Positions 19,084 to 27,390 of a stretch of 64,000 bases of DNA are shown here, piece after piece. The translations under genes were made by a program, and so were the position numbers. The stretch spans positions 22,103 to 86,102 of the forward strand of contig JAJDDW010000063.1 in the NCBI GenBank assembly GCA_029260115.1, in the 5' to 3' direction. The stretch comes from Phycisphaerae bacterium. GTDB taxonomy: Bacteria; Planctomycetota; Phycisphaerae; UBA1845. Below the pieces are notes generated by a model, which saw only the letters and a list, made by a program, of their open reading frames with translations, was not told the DNA's origin and ran no database searches. Every line of letters starts with the position of its first letter. The stretch's first letter is position 1.

Positions 19084-21951
19084 ATGAATGACGATACGGC
19101 GATACGAGTTTTTGGCGCGCGTCAGCATAACCTACGAAACATTGATGTGGTGTTTCCTCGTGGGGCGCTGACGGTCATCACCGGGCCTTCTGGGTCAGGT
19201 AAAAGCTCTCTGGCTTTTGATACGATTCACGCCGAGGGGCAGCGGCGTTATGTGGAGTCTCTGTCTGCTTACGCCCGGCAGTTTCTTGAACAGTTGCAAA
19301 AGCCTGATGTGGATCGTGTCGAGGGATTAAGCCCTACGATTGCGATCGAGCAGCGGGGTATGAGTGCCGGACCTCGGTCTATCGTGGCGACAAGTACGGA
19401 CATTTATGATTATCTGCGGGTACTATTTGCCCGCGTCGGTCAGCCTCGCTGTTGGAGGTGTGATGGACCAATCGAGAAGCAATCTAACGCGCAAATTGTG
19501 GATGCCATACTGGCTGAGCCTCACGATCAGCGGGTCTTGGTGTTGGCTCCACTCATTCACGAACAGCGCGGCACACAGCGTAAATTATTTGAGCGCCTCG
19601 CCAGGGAGGGATATGTACGCGTGCGGGTTGATGGGCAGGTGAGCTTGATCGAGGATGTCGGAGAATTAGCTACGAAAAAATTGCACACAATAGACGTTGT
19701 CGTGGATCGACTGGTGACAAAGCCAGAGGTGGCTACGCGATTGGCGGACAGTGTGGAACTGGCGACCAAGCTTTCGCGGGGGCGGGTGATACTTTCATTT
19801 CAAGACGCGGATGAAACGTGGCGTGATATTCGATTTTCTACGACGCTTACTTGTCCCCTCCATGATGACGTGTGTATCGAGAATTTATCGCCGCAATTGT
19901 TTAGCTTCAACTCTCCACATGGCGCGTGCCCAGACTGTCATGGTCTTGGCATTACATCAGATTTTGATCCGGAGCTGGTTATCGCTGACCCGAATCTGTC
20001 GCTGGCCCAAGGGGCGGTGGCCGCTTGGCGGCGGCAGGGGAAGCAGCTGAATGCGGCTTATCAGCATATGATTCATGAGTTTTGCGATCGTTTCAAAGTG
20101 TTGCCCGACGCGCCTTACAAAAATATCGATAAGGACAAACTGCGCATATTGCTAGAGGGTACGTCGGCTGAGGATGAGCAGACATTTGGTTTTACTTTTG
20201 AAGGTGTGATGCCCAACCTCAAGCGCCGCTGGCAGACCACGGGTTCCGAGTCAGGCAAGCAGCGGCTTCATGCCTTTTTGGCGGAGTCTCAGTGTCTGGC
20301 GTGTAGAGGGACGAGACTATCTCAAGCGTCATTGGCCGTGCGTTTTCACGGTAAGACTTTGGCCCAGATCACTGCGCTCACCATGGAGGAGGCGTTGGTA
20401 TTTTTTGAGTCCTACCAGCCTGAAGGAGAGGCTGTGAAAATTGCTGAACCATTGCTCAAGGATATTATCCATCGCCTGCGGTTTCTGGTTCAGGTGGGTG
20501 TCGAGTACCTGACGCTGGATCGAGCCAGCCAAACGCTATCAGGTGGTGAATGGCAGCGTATACGCCTAGCCACGCAAATTGGCGGGGGGTTAGCTGGGGT
20601 TTGTTATGTGTTGGATGAGCCAACCATCGGACTGCACCCGCGTGATTCGCAGCGCCTTCTTGGGATTCTTCAAAATTTATCGCACATGGGTAATACCGTG
20701 ATTGTGGTAGAACACGATGAGGCGATAGTGGCTGGTGCGGATCACATGATTGACATTGGTCCTGGCGCGGGCGCGCGGGGTGGTAAAGTGGTCGCTGCGG
20801 GAACCGTGCAAGAAGTTCTCGCTAATGAGCAGTCTATGACCGCCCAGTTCCTCACCGGATCGCTAGTCATAGACCTGCCGAAAAAGCGAAGAGAATTCGT
20901 GCGCGATCGGTGCATAGAAATTAAAGGCATCACGGCTAACAATCTCAAGAATATAGATGTCGCTATTCCGCTAGGTTGTTTGGTCGTGGTTACGGGCGTG
21001 TCGGGGAGTGGTAAGAGCACGCTGGTGTCAGACGTTTTATTGCGTGGGCTGCGCCGCGAAGTGCTTCGCCAAGGCCCGAGGCCTGGCCCGTTCAAACAAT
21101 TAACCGGCGCTTCTTTTGTTGATCATCTGGTAGAAGTGGATCAATCGCCCATTGGTAAGAGTCCCCGCAGTACACCAGCTACTTATGTTGGCGTGCTCGA
21201 TCATATACGGACACTACTATCGCAGGCTAGGCAGGCCAAGATTCGTGGTTATGGTCCGTCGCGATTCAGTTTTAATATAAAAGGCGGGCGGTGCGAACAC
21301 TGCGAAGGGCAGGGGACCAAGCGCGTGTCTATGCACTTTCTTCCTGATGTTTATGTTATTTGCGAGCATTGTCAGGGGCGGCGATTCAATCGTGAAACGT
21401 TGGAAGTCCGTTTCCGCGGGAAAAACATCGCGGACATGTTAGAGATGCGTGTGGAAGATGCCGTGCAGTTCTTCGAGAATTTTTCAACCATTCGCAAACG
21501 TATTCAGGTATTGCGCGATGTGGGTTTAGGATATATGTCGCTGGGGCAACCATCCAGCACCCTGTCAGGCGGAGAGGCCCAGCGTATCAAACTCGCTTCA
21601 GAGTTGCACAAGACCAGCCACGAACACACGCTGTATATGCTGGACGAACCGACGACTGGACTGCATTTTTCTGACGTTGCCCATTTGCTTGGTGTGTTGA
21701 ACCGGTTGGTGGACCAAGGGCAAACGGTGATTTGCGTTGAGCATAATTTGGATGTCATTAAGGTGGCGGATTGGGTGATCGATCTAGGTCCTGGTGGCGG
21801 TCAACATGGCGGTCGCATTGTGGCTAAGGGAACGCCGGAGCAGATTGTCGATTGTGAAGAAAGCGTTACGGGGCGATGGTTGAAGGATCGATTGTCCGGT
21901 CGGCCTCCATTGGCTTCGATGATGCCATGCGGTCCGTCGCACGATCGATAA
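19084..21951 (+). CDS. uvrA: Excinuclease ABC subunit A
   Basis: A 955-residue UvrA, the ATPase that recognises DNA lesions with UvrB in nucleotide excision repair. Two ABC cassettes are clear: Walker A GPSGSGKSSLAFDTIHAEG near the N-terminus and GVSGSGKSTLVSD in the second half, with signatures LSGGEWQRIRLATQ and LSGGEAQRIKLASELHK. Zinc fingers are visible (CWRCDG..., CPDCHGLG, and CEHCEGQG...CEHCQGRRF). Length is usual for the family. ATG 19084 is taken as start; a GTG at 19066 adds six residues and is less likely. The 3' end overlaps the convergent thioredoxin-fold gene by 86 bp. Confidence 0.97.
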   Translation: MNDDTAIRVFGARQHNLRNIDVVFPRGALTVITGPSGSGKSSLAFDTIHAEGQRRYVESLSAYARQFLEQLQKPDVDRVEGLSPTIAIEQRGMSAGPRSIVATSTDIYDYLRVLFARVGQPRCWRCDGPIEKQSNAQIVDAILAEPHDQRVLVLAPLIHEQRGTQRKLFERLAREGYVRVRVDGQVSLIEDVGELATKKLHTIDVVVDRLVTKPEVATRLADSVELATKLSRGRVILSFQDADETWRDIRFSTTLTCPLHDDVCIENLSPQLFSFNSPHGACPDCHGLGITSDFDPELVIADPNLSLAQGAVAAWRRQGKQLNAAYQHMIHEFCDRFKVLPDAPYKNIDKDKLRILLEGTSAEDEQTFGFTFEGVMPNLKRRWQTTGSESGKQRLHAFLAESQCLACRGTRLSQASLAVRFHGKTLAQITALTMEEALVFFESYQPEGEAVKIAEPLLKDIIHRLRFLVQVGVEYLTLDRASQTLSGGEWQRIRLATQIGGGLAGVCYVLDEPTIGLHPRDSQRLLGILQNLSHMGNTVIVVEHDEAIVAGADHMIDIGPGAGARGGKVVAAGTVQEVLANEQSMTAQFLTGSLVIDLPKKRREFVRDRCIEIKGITANNLKNIDVAIPLGCLVVVTGVSGSGKSTLVSDVLLRGLRREVLRQGPRPGPFKQLTGASFVDHLVEVDQSPIGKSPRSTPATYVGVLDHIRTLLSQARQAKIRGYGPSRFSFNIKGGRCEHCEGQGTKRVSMHFLPDVYVICEHCQGRRFNRETLEVRFRGKNIADMLEMRVEDAVQFFENFSTIRKRIQVLRDVGLGYMSLGQPSSTLSGGEAQRIKLASELHKTSHEHTLYMLDEPTTGLHFSDVAHLLGVLNRLVDQGQTVICVEHNLDVIKVADWVIDLGPGGGQHGGRIVAKGTPEQIVDCEESVTGRWLKDRLSGRPPLASMMPCGPSHDR

Positions 21952-22387
21952 AGGCTACGAACTCTTGAGCAGTATGGTACCCCTGACACTTAGCCACAAG
22001 TTGGCCATTGGGCTGGACAATCGCGTAGGTAGGCGTGCCATAGACGTTGTAGCGGTTGGCTAATTCTCGCTCGCGGGTCGCGTCTAATCGAACCGGGACG
22101 AAAGCCTGTAATGCGAGAGAGACTTTTTTTTGTGGCAAGACGTTGCGGTCCATAGCTACGCAAGGTCCGCACCCTTCCATGTAGAACGCGAGCAGCATAG
22201 GTCGATGATCGTCCGCTGCTTGTCGCTGGGCGGTCTGGAAATTGTTTCCCCATCCAGATAGTGGCTGGGGAGGCCTGGTTAGCCAGAAGCATCCACTTAA
22301 TAAGGCAATGCCTAGCAAAATGTGATTGAGCTTGACCGTTGGTCCTGCAGTTCGGGGTAGAGCTGATGTCATGGTGTTCATACCCAA
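21866..22387 (-). CDS. Thioredoxin-fold lipoprotein
   Basis: A 173-residue protein with a membrane-targeting N-terminus (LNHILLGIALLSGCFWL) ending in a plausible lipobox LSGC. The thioredoxin-like domain shows the redox motif in FYMEGCGPCVAMDRNV, and the cis-Pro loop YNVYGTPTYAIVQPNG. It is therefore expected to be a membrane-tethered disulfide reductase or oxidoreductase on the outer face of the membrane. The gene is convergent with uvrA and overlaps its last 86 bp in antisense; the overlap encodes the variable C-terminal end (RTIDPSTIAP). Substrate not identifiable. Confidence 0.8.
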   Translation of the reverse strand: MGMNTMTSALPRTAGPTVKLNHILLGIALLSGCFWLTRPPQPLSGWGNNFQTAQRQAADDHRPMLLAFYMEGCGPCVAMDRNVLPQKKVSLALQAFVPVRLDATRERELANRYNVYGTPTYAIVQPNGQLVAKCQGYHTAQEFVAFIDRATDRMASSKPMEADRTIDPSTIAP

Positions 22388-22540
22388 GGAAACTGACCGA
22401 TGATGGTGAGTATTCCAGATGATCTATATTTCTTGATAGTTTGTGGCACAGATTTGTCACTGTTCATGCAAAGGTTGCGCATCGGTGCATGATTTTTCCC
22501 TACAGCCCTATAACCATAGGCATTCGGACATGACGCAGTC

Positions 22541-22726
22541 TTACGAAGGATTAGTGGAAGATGGATCATGGCTCTCGTCAACGATGGATGTTTTGCAGTC
22601 TCCGCCTTTGGTCAGACGAAGTTCCAGCACTTTGTGTGTCTGCGAACAGGTCATGTGTATCGTCGTCTCGGGCATGTCAAAGGAATGTGATCCGCCACAA
22701 GCGGGACAGTCAAATCGAACCAGCAT
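22541..22726 (-). CDS. Small zinc-finger-like protein
   Basis: A 61-residue hypothetical protein. It opens MLVRFDCPACGGSHSFDMPE, a CxxC zinc-knuckle-like motif, with another Cys at HMTCSQTH. An excellent Shine-Dalgarno (GAGGTG, five bases before the ATG) supports translation from 22726, and the length is credible for a small regulatory or structural protein. No match to a named family is claimed. It lies 150 bp upstream of the thioredoxin-fold lipoprotein gene on the same strand. Confidence 0.55.
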   Translation of the reverse strand: MLVRFDCPACGGSHSFDMPETTIHMTCSQTHKVLELRLTKGGDCKTSIVDESHDPSSTNPS

Positions 22727-22838
22727 AGTCACCTCATTTTAGTTATTACCCTCGAACCGCAAGCGGTACATTATAATCGAAAGACGCAGCATTGGCTATG
22801 ACTTGGAGGGCGCATGAAAGTATCGAAGGCCTCGGGCT

Positions 22839-22972
22839 GGGTACCCCATTCTTCAGGTACTCCCAAAGGGTGGGGGAATGACACCCGTGAGTAAGTCGTC
22901 CCCCACCCTTCGCATCACCGTATGCCTGTACCGATCGGTACGTTAACCAGTGACGCGAAGAATGGGGCACCT
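22839..22972. repeat. Nested palindromic intergenic element
   Basis: Outer arms gggtaccccattcttc (22839-22854) and gaagaatggggcacct (22957-22972) are inverted repeats. Inside them is a second inverted pair, aagggtgggggaatgac (22866-22882) with gtcgtcccccaccctt (22895-22910). A further short palindrome gtaccgatcggtac occurs near 22928-22941. The set forms a 134-bp structure with no coding frame, between the small zinc-finger gene and the antiporter. Confidence 0.6.
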
Positions 22973-23013
22973 GATCCGTGTTGGTGATAGGGTGATAAAT
23001 ATCTGTCCGTTTA

Positions 23014-24519
23014 TTACAAAAACAGCCAGGTAACGACCAAGAGTATGGGAACCAGGATGCCTATGCTGTATTTCATGTAGCCAAAGAAGGAAGGCATTTT
23101 TACGCCGGCCTGCTCTGCGATGCTTTTGACCATGAAATTCGGTCCGTTTCCGATGTAAGTCATCGCCCCCATAAACACCGAGCCGAGCGAGATTGCCGTG
23201 AGCAGCCGTGTGAGGATCATTCCGCCGCCAGCTAATGACACCACCTCTGTTGAGCCAGCCGGGGTCATGGTGGAGGCGGTCTCAAAGAACACTACATAGG
23301 TTGGGGCATTATCGAGGAAGCTGGATAGCCCGCCGGTAATCCAGAAGAATCGGTTCGCGGAGAGTTCGCCGCCGGAGCTTAGATACGGGGCTAAAGTCTC
23401 GCTGCTGGCGTGCAGAATTTCGATCGGGGCTTGCATGCAGATAAATATGCCAATGAACAGGGCCGCGACTTCTAGGATGGCGTGGTAGTTGAACTGATTG
23501 TCACTGCGAATCTGCTTGCTGGTGCATTTCAGAGACAGGATGGTGAACCCCAACATCATAAGTTCACGCATAAAAGGGAAGGCCTTAAAGCCTAGTCCGA
23601 GGAACTCCTCGCCTGGTTTGACTAACGCGACGCATAGCACCACGCCCAGTAGCCAAACGAGATTGAGGCAGCCGGATAGTTTGAGTTTGACCTTTTGCGT
23701 CTCGTCGATGATGAGGTCGCGGAGGGTTTCTTTGCGATAGGCGATGGTGTCCCAGACATAATATACCACCAGCAGTGCGACCGAGGTTATGAGCCAGGGC
23801 ATCCATAGGCTAAGTGTCCAGAGAAAGCTTACGCCTTTGAGATATCCCAGAAATAGCGGTGGATCACCAATCGGAAGCAGACACCCGCCGACGTTGCTGA
23901 CTAGGAAGATGAAAAATATCACGGTGTGCGTGACACGCTTTCGTTCGGAGTTGGTTTGCAGTAGCGGACGAATCAGCAACATGCTCGCGCCGGTCGTTCC
24001 GACAAAGCTTGCGATGAGTGCGCCAACGGCTAGGAAGGCGGTGTTGGTGCCTGGGTGGGCAGCTAAGTCACCCTTCAACGATATCCCGCCACTAATAACA
24101 TATAGTGAAAAGAGCAGTACGATAAACGGAATGTACTCAGCTAACACGGCGTGTTCGAGTAGGCCAATGACTTTCTGCGTGCCTTGCGTAAGAAAATAAT
24201 ATGTTAGCGTCATTGCGCCAAACAGCATGGACACCATTAGTCGATTCTGATTACTCTCCCACCAATGTTCCGTTGCGGAGATTAGTGGTAGTACGGCGAT
24301 GCACAGCAGAATACATACGAAAGGGAAGACAGCGAATACGCTAGGCCCGTGTGCGGGACCGTGGCCATGGCCGCCATCGTGTCCGCCAAGCCCGCTCATG
24401 GAATTATAGATGAGTAAGGCGACGGCTATCGCACCGAGAATTATCGCGCCCCACTGAAGACCGCTGAGCTTTCGTGGTTCGTGCAATTGTGTCGTTGGCA
24501 TGTCCATACTTATTTCCAT
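23014..24519 (-). CDS. Sodium:proton antiporter (NhaD / ArsB-CitMHS type)
   Basis: A 501-residue multi-pass membrane protein of the ion transporter superfamily. Diagnostic segments: FVGTTGASMLLIRPLL, SNVGGCLLPIGDPPLFLGYL (the conserved NxGG...GDPP loop of NhaD/ArsB relatives) and FLDNAPTYVVFFE, plus about 11-12 hydrophobic helices. A His/Gly-rich loop (GGHDGGHGHGPAHGPS) follows the first helix. It is expected to exchange Na+ (or Li+) for H+ at the cytoplasmic membrane; other anion or citrate-like substrates cannot be excluded. The start could be 24519 or the internal ATG at 24507, which has GGAA upstream. Confidence 0.85.
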   Translation of the reverse strand: MEISMDMPTTQLHEPRKLSGLQWGAIILGAIAVALLIYNSMSGLGGHDGGHGHGPAHGPSVFAVFPFVCILLCIAVLPLISATEHWWESNQNRLMVSMLFGAMTLTYYFLTQGTQKVIGLLEHAVLAEYIPFIVLLFSLYVISGGISLKGDLAAHPGTNTAFLAVGALIASFVGTTGASMLLIRPLLQTNSERKRVTHTVIFFIFLVSNVGGCLLPIGDPPLFLGYLKGVSFLWTLSLWMPWLITSVALLVVYYVWDTIAYRKETLRDLIIDETQKVKLKLSGCLNLVWLLGVVLCVALVKPGEEFLGLGFKAFPFMRELMMLGFTILSLKCTSKQIRSDNQFNYHAILEVAALFIGIFICMQAPIEILHASSETLAPYLSSGGELSANRFFWITGGLSSFLDNAPTYVVFFETASTMTPAGSTEVVSLAGGGMILTRLLTAISLGSVFMGAMTYIGNGPNFMVKSIAEQAGVKMPSFFGYMKYSIGILVPILLVVTWLFL

Positions 24520-25068
24520 GAGCCGTCATCTCCGCTTGCTGAGTACAATGTTTCAGTGCGGTGCCGGCGAAACTGTTTCCTTAAAGAAAATTAAGCTAGC
24601 GACTATACGTAGTTTGCTAGCTATGCACTTCCCACGTCGTCAAGATTTTCTCGACCTGGAAGCGCCATCATTTCGGCACCGTTATCGATCCTATCGGCTC
24701 AGAAACGGGCTTACTTAGTGATGTTCTGTCTCCCCAAATCCGGATTACAATTCTCCCACTCAGGGGGCGATATAATGCCCGAAATCGGGCAGTTAGGCTA
24801 CTATGGCAGACATGGGGTAGATGAGTTATAGGGAAAACGACAGTAGGGGGGCAAGGGGGCCGGTATCGGCCAATGAGCCATCGCTGGCCAACATAATTTT
24901 GGGGAATCTTCGTTATGGTGTTAGTGCGACAGAATTCGACGTTATTTAGACCGCATTTTTCTTGACCGGTCATTTGACTATCTCATACTTAATGTTGTGC
25001 GGGACGCAGGATGTGTCTCGTGAGCCGAGCGATAGACTGAGATGACAACTTTCGGGGGAGACCATCCA
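24520..25068. other. Intergenic region with two small hairpins
   Basis: About 550 bp without a recognised gene. It holds a cruciform-like stretch at 24594-24622 (agctagc and gctagct arms around acta-tacg-tagt) and a hairpin gcccga-aa-tcgggc at 24777-24790. No function is assigned; both flanking genes read outward and must have promoters here. Confidence 0.4.
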
Positions 25069-27390
25069 ATGCGCCGAGTACTAATCATTAGTTTAATATG
25101 TATGCCGTTATGTGGCTGTGGGGTGATAGATGTTTTGTTTCCTGGCCTATTCGACCAGAAGAATGGCGATACCGGCGCGGTCGGGCTCAAGCAGTTCGAG
25201 TCCGAGGCGGAGCTGGTTACCTACTTTGGCGAACAGGCGGAGTTACGCGGTAATCGTTCGGCTAGTTTCGATGATTTTCGCGCATTCGAAACGGTGGCTG
25301 ACGTGACCTCTGGCGCAGATGATTCGTTTGACGGTGCCGCACCGCCTTCGGCTACGCCTGACGGCGCTGGCGGAGGAAGCAGCGAGGAGTCTAGCTTCTC
25401 CCAAACGACTGAGCAGGAAGAGGGTGTGTCGGAAGCGGATGTAGTGAAGACTGACGGTGAGTATCTCTACGTTATGGGCGGCGAATCTCTGAAAATTATT
25501 CACGCCGTACCATCGCAAGAACTCTCTCTTCTTTCGGAGGTTCCTCTAGAGGGTTTTGGTCGGGAAATTTATCTGCATGGCGATGTCGTGGTTGCGCTGA
25601 CGAATACCTTCGGCGGTTTCTTACCTGTAGACGGGCCTTTCATTTTTGCTGACGAAGGGGGCAGCTCTAGCGGTAGTTCAGGCAGTGAGGATGCTGTCGC
25701 GCCGCCGGCGGTGAATATGACGACTGGGGATGCTGGCGACGAGGATGTAGATAGTCTGCAGGCGGAGGATAGCCAGGCTATCGAGACGGATGTGGCACTG
25801 GATTTTAGATCGGAATTTACTTACGAGCAGCCAAAAAGTCGTGTTACGATTATTAACGTAGCTGATCGCGCCAATCCGCAGCTGATTTCTACGACATCGT
25901 TCGATGGTTCCACCTCGGATAGTCGGATGGTCGACGGTGTGTTACACCTCGTCTTAGCTAATTTTCAGGAAACATATATTAGTATCATGCCAGCGATTGG
26001 TACGCCACAGTTTGATCGAACCACACTTAAGCCTGATACGATTTTGCCGCGATTTGAAACCACTGATGCAGAGGGGAATGAGTCTAGCGGGCAAGCTGTT
26101 ACCTGGGAAGAAATGTTTCGACCCGAAGACCCAGATGGCTTTGGTATTGTGACCATTGCAAGTGTGGACATTGATGCTGGAGGTAGCTTTACGACAGTAG
26201 GTATCGTAGCTGAGCCTGGTTTGATCTATTCCTCTCGTGAGGCGCTTTACATCACGGACACAAATTATGACTTTTTCGGAAACACGCGAGAAATGACGGA
26301 CGTGTACAAGTTGATCTATTCTGGCCGAGGTGTGTTGCCGGCTGCGGCTGGTAGTGTGCCAGGTCGAATTCTTAATCAGTATTCGATGGGCGAGCACGAA
26401 GGTTTTCTCCGGGTAGCTACGACAGTTGGACCAACTTTTACGACCTTCGATCGACGAACCGATTCTACGAATCAGGTTCATGTCATGCAGCAAGTAGGTG
26501 ACGCCTTGTCTGTCGTGGGTAGTGTAGGCGGTCTTGCGCCGCGCGAAACGATTCAGTCGGCTCGCTTTATTGGTGATCGAGGCTATGTCGTGACATTTGA
26601 GCAAATCGATCCGTTGTTTACACTAGATCTATCTGATCCAACGAATCCGATAGTCAAGGGCGAATTGAAAGTGCCAGGTTTTTCGACATTTTTAGTCCCC
26701 ATGGATGCGGATCATATTTTAGCCGTGGGACAATACATTCCGGACGAATTTTTTGGTGGCCGAGGTGTTCAGCTATCGATCTTCGACGTGTCTGATTTTT
26801 CAAATCCGACGCTGCAACATAATGTGATTCTTGGAGAAAATACCGGCGCGCAATCTGAGGCGTTGTTTAACCCCAAGGCGTTTACTTACTTCGCTGAAGA
26901 GGGTTTGGTCGCGTTACCTCTCTCGGTTTATGGTGAGCGATTTTTCTTTGGACCTGAGGAAGGTTTTGTTGATGACGGCGGTTCGATCGAGCCATTGCCC
27001 GATAGCGAAGCTGGCGGCGGGACGTCATCTAGTGATTCTACCACCGCTCAGGTCGTAGACGATTCACCTCCTTCCGATGAGCCATCAAGCGATATTGTCG
27101 CCTCCGATGAAAGCATTGTCGATGATAGCTTTGATGGTCTAGTCGTATTTAGGGTGTCCGTACAAGACGGCTTTAGCGAACTAGGTCGATTAAGCACGCG
27201 TTTTGATGATTCGGACTTTTTCTATAGCTCGTTTACCCGAGGCGTCTTCATCGACGACAGTGTCTATGCCGTTACCGACGTCGGCGTGCGTGAAGCGCTA
27301 GTCGCAGACCCCGCTACGGTGATGCGGGAATTGCTCCTGCGCGAATCAACAGAAATTGACCTAGCCCCTGAAGGCCGATTGATTCCCTAA
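25069..27390 (+). CDS. Beta-propeller domain lipoprotein (PF09826/COG4880-like)
   Basis: A 773-residue secreted lipoprotein. The N-terminus MRRVLIISLICMPLCGCGV has a lipobox ending in LCGC. The signature EEGVSEADVVKTDGEYLYVM matches the family hallmark 'V.GVDEADIVKTDG.YIY', and later FIGDRGYVVTFEQIDPLFTL and TFLVPMDADHILAVGQY continue the propeller repeats. Two long Ser/Asp-rich low-complexity inserts (around residues 200-240 and 645-690) interrupt it. It is expected on the outer face of the cell membrane; biological role unknown. ATG 25069 is chosen for the GGGGGAG eight bases upstream. The stop overlaps the convergent neighbour by 4 bp. Confidence 0.88.
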   Translation: MRRVLIISLICMPLCGCGVIDVLFPGLFDQKNGDTGAVGLKQFESEAELVTYFGEQAELRGNRSASFDDFRAFETVADVTSGADDSFDGAAPPSATPDGAGGGSSEESSFSQTTEQEEGVSEADVVKTDGEYLYVMGGESLKIIHAVPSQELSLLSEVPLEGFGREIYLHGDVVVALTNTFGGFLPVDGPFIFADEGGSSSGSSGSEDAVAPPAVNMTTGDAGDEDVDSLQAEDSQAIETDVALDFRSEFTYEQPKSRVTIINVADRANPQLISTTSFDGSTSDSRMVDGVLHLVLANFQETYISIMPAIGTPQFDRTTLKPDTILPRFETTDAEGNESSGQAVTWEEMFRPEDPDGFGIVTIASVDIDAGGSFTTVGIVAEPGLIYSSREALYITDTNYDFFGNTREMTDVYKLIYSGRGVLPAAAGSVPGRILNQYSMGEHEGFLRVATTVGPTFTTFDRRTDSTNQVHVMQQVGDALSVVGSVGGLAPRETIQSARFIGDRGYVVTFEQIDPLFTLDLSDPTNPIVKGELKVPGFSTFLVPMDADHILAVGQYIPDEFFGGRGVQLSIFDVSDFSNPTLQHNVILGENTGAQSEALFNPKAFTYFAEEGLVALPLSVYGERFFFGPEEGFVDDGGSIEPLPDSEAGGGTSSSDSTTAQVVDDSPPSDEPSSDIVASDESIVDDSFDGLVVFRVSVQDGFSELGRLSTRFDDSDFFYSSFTRGVFIDDSVYAVTDVGVREALVADPATVMRELLLRESTEIDLAPEGRLIP

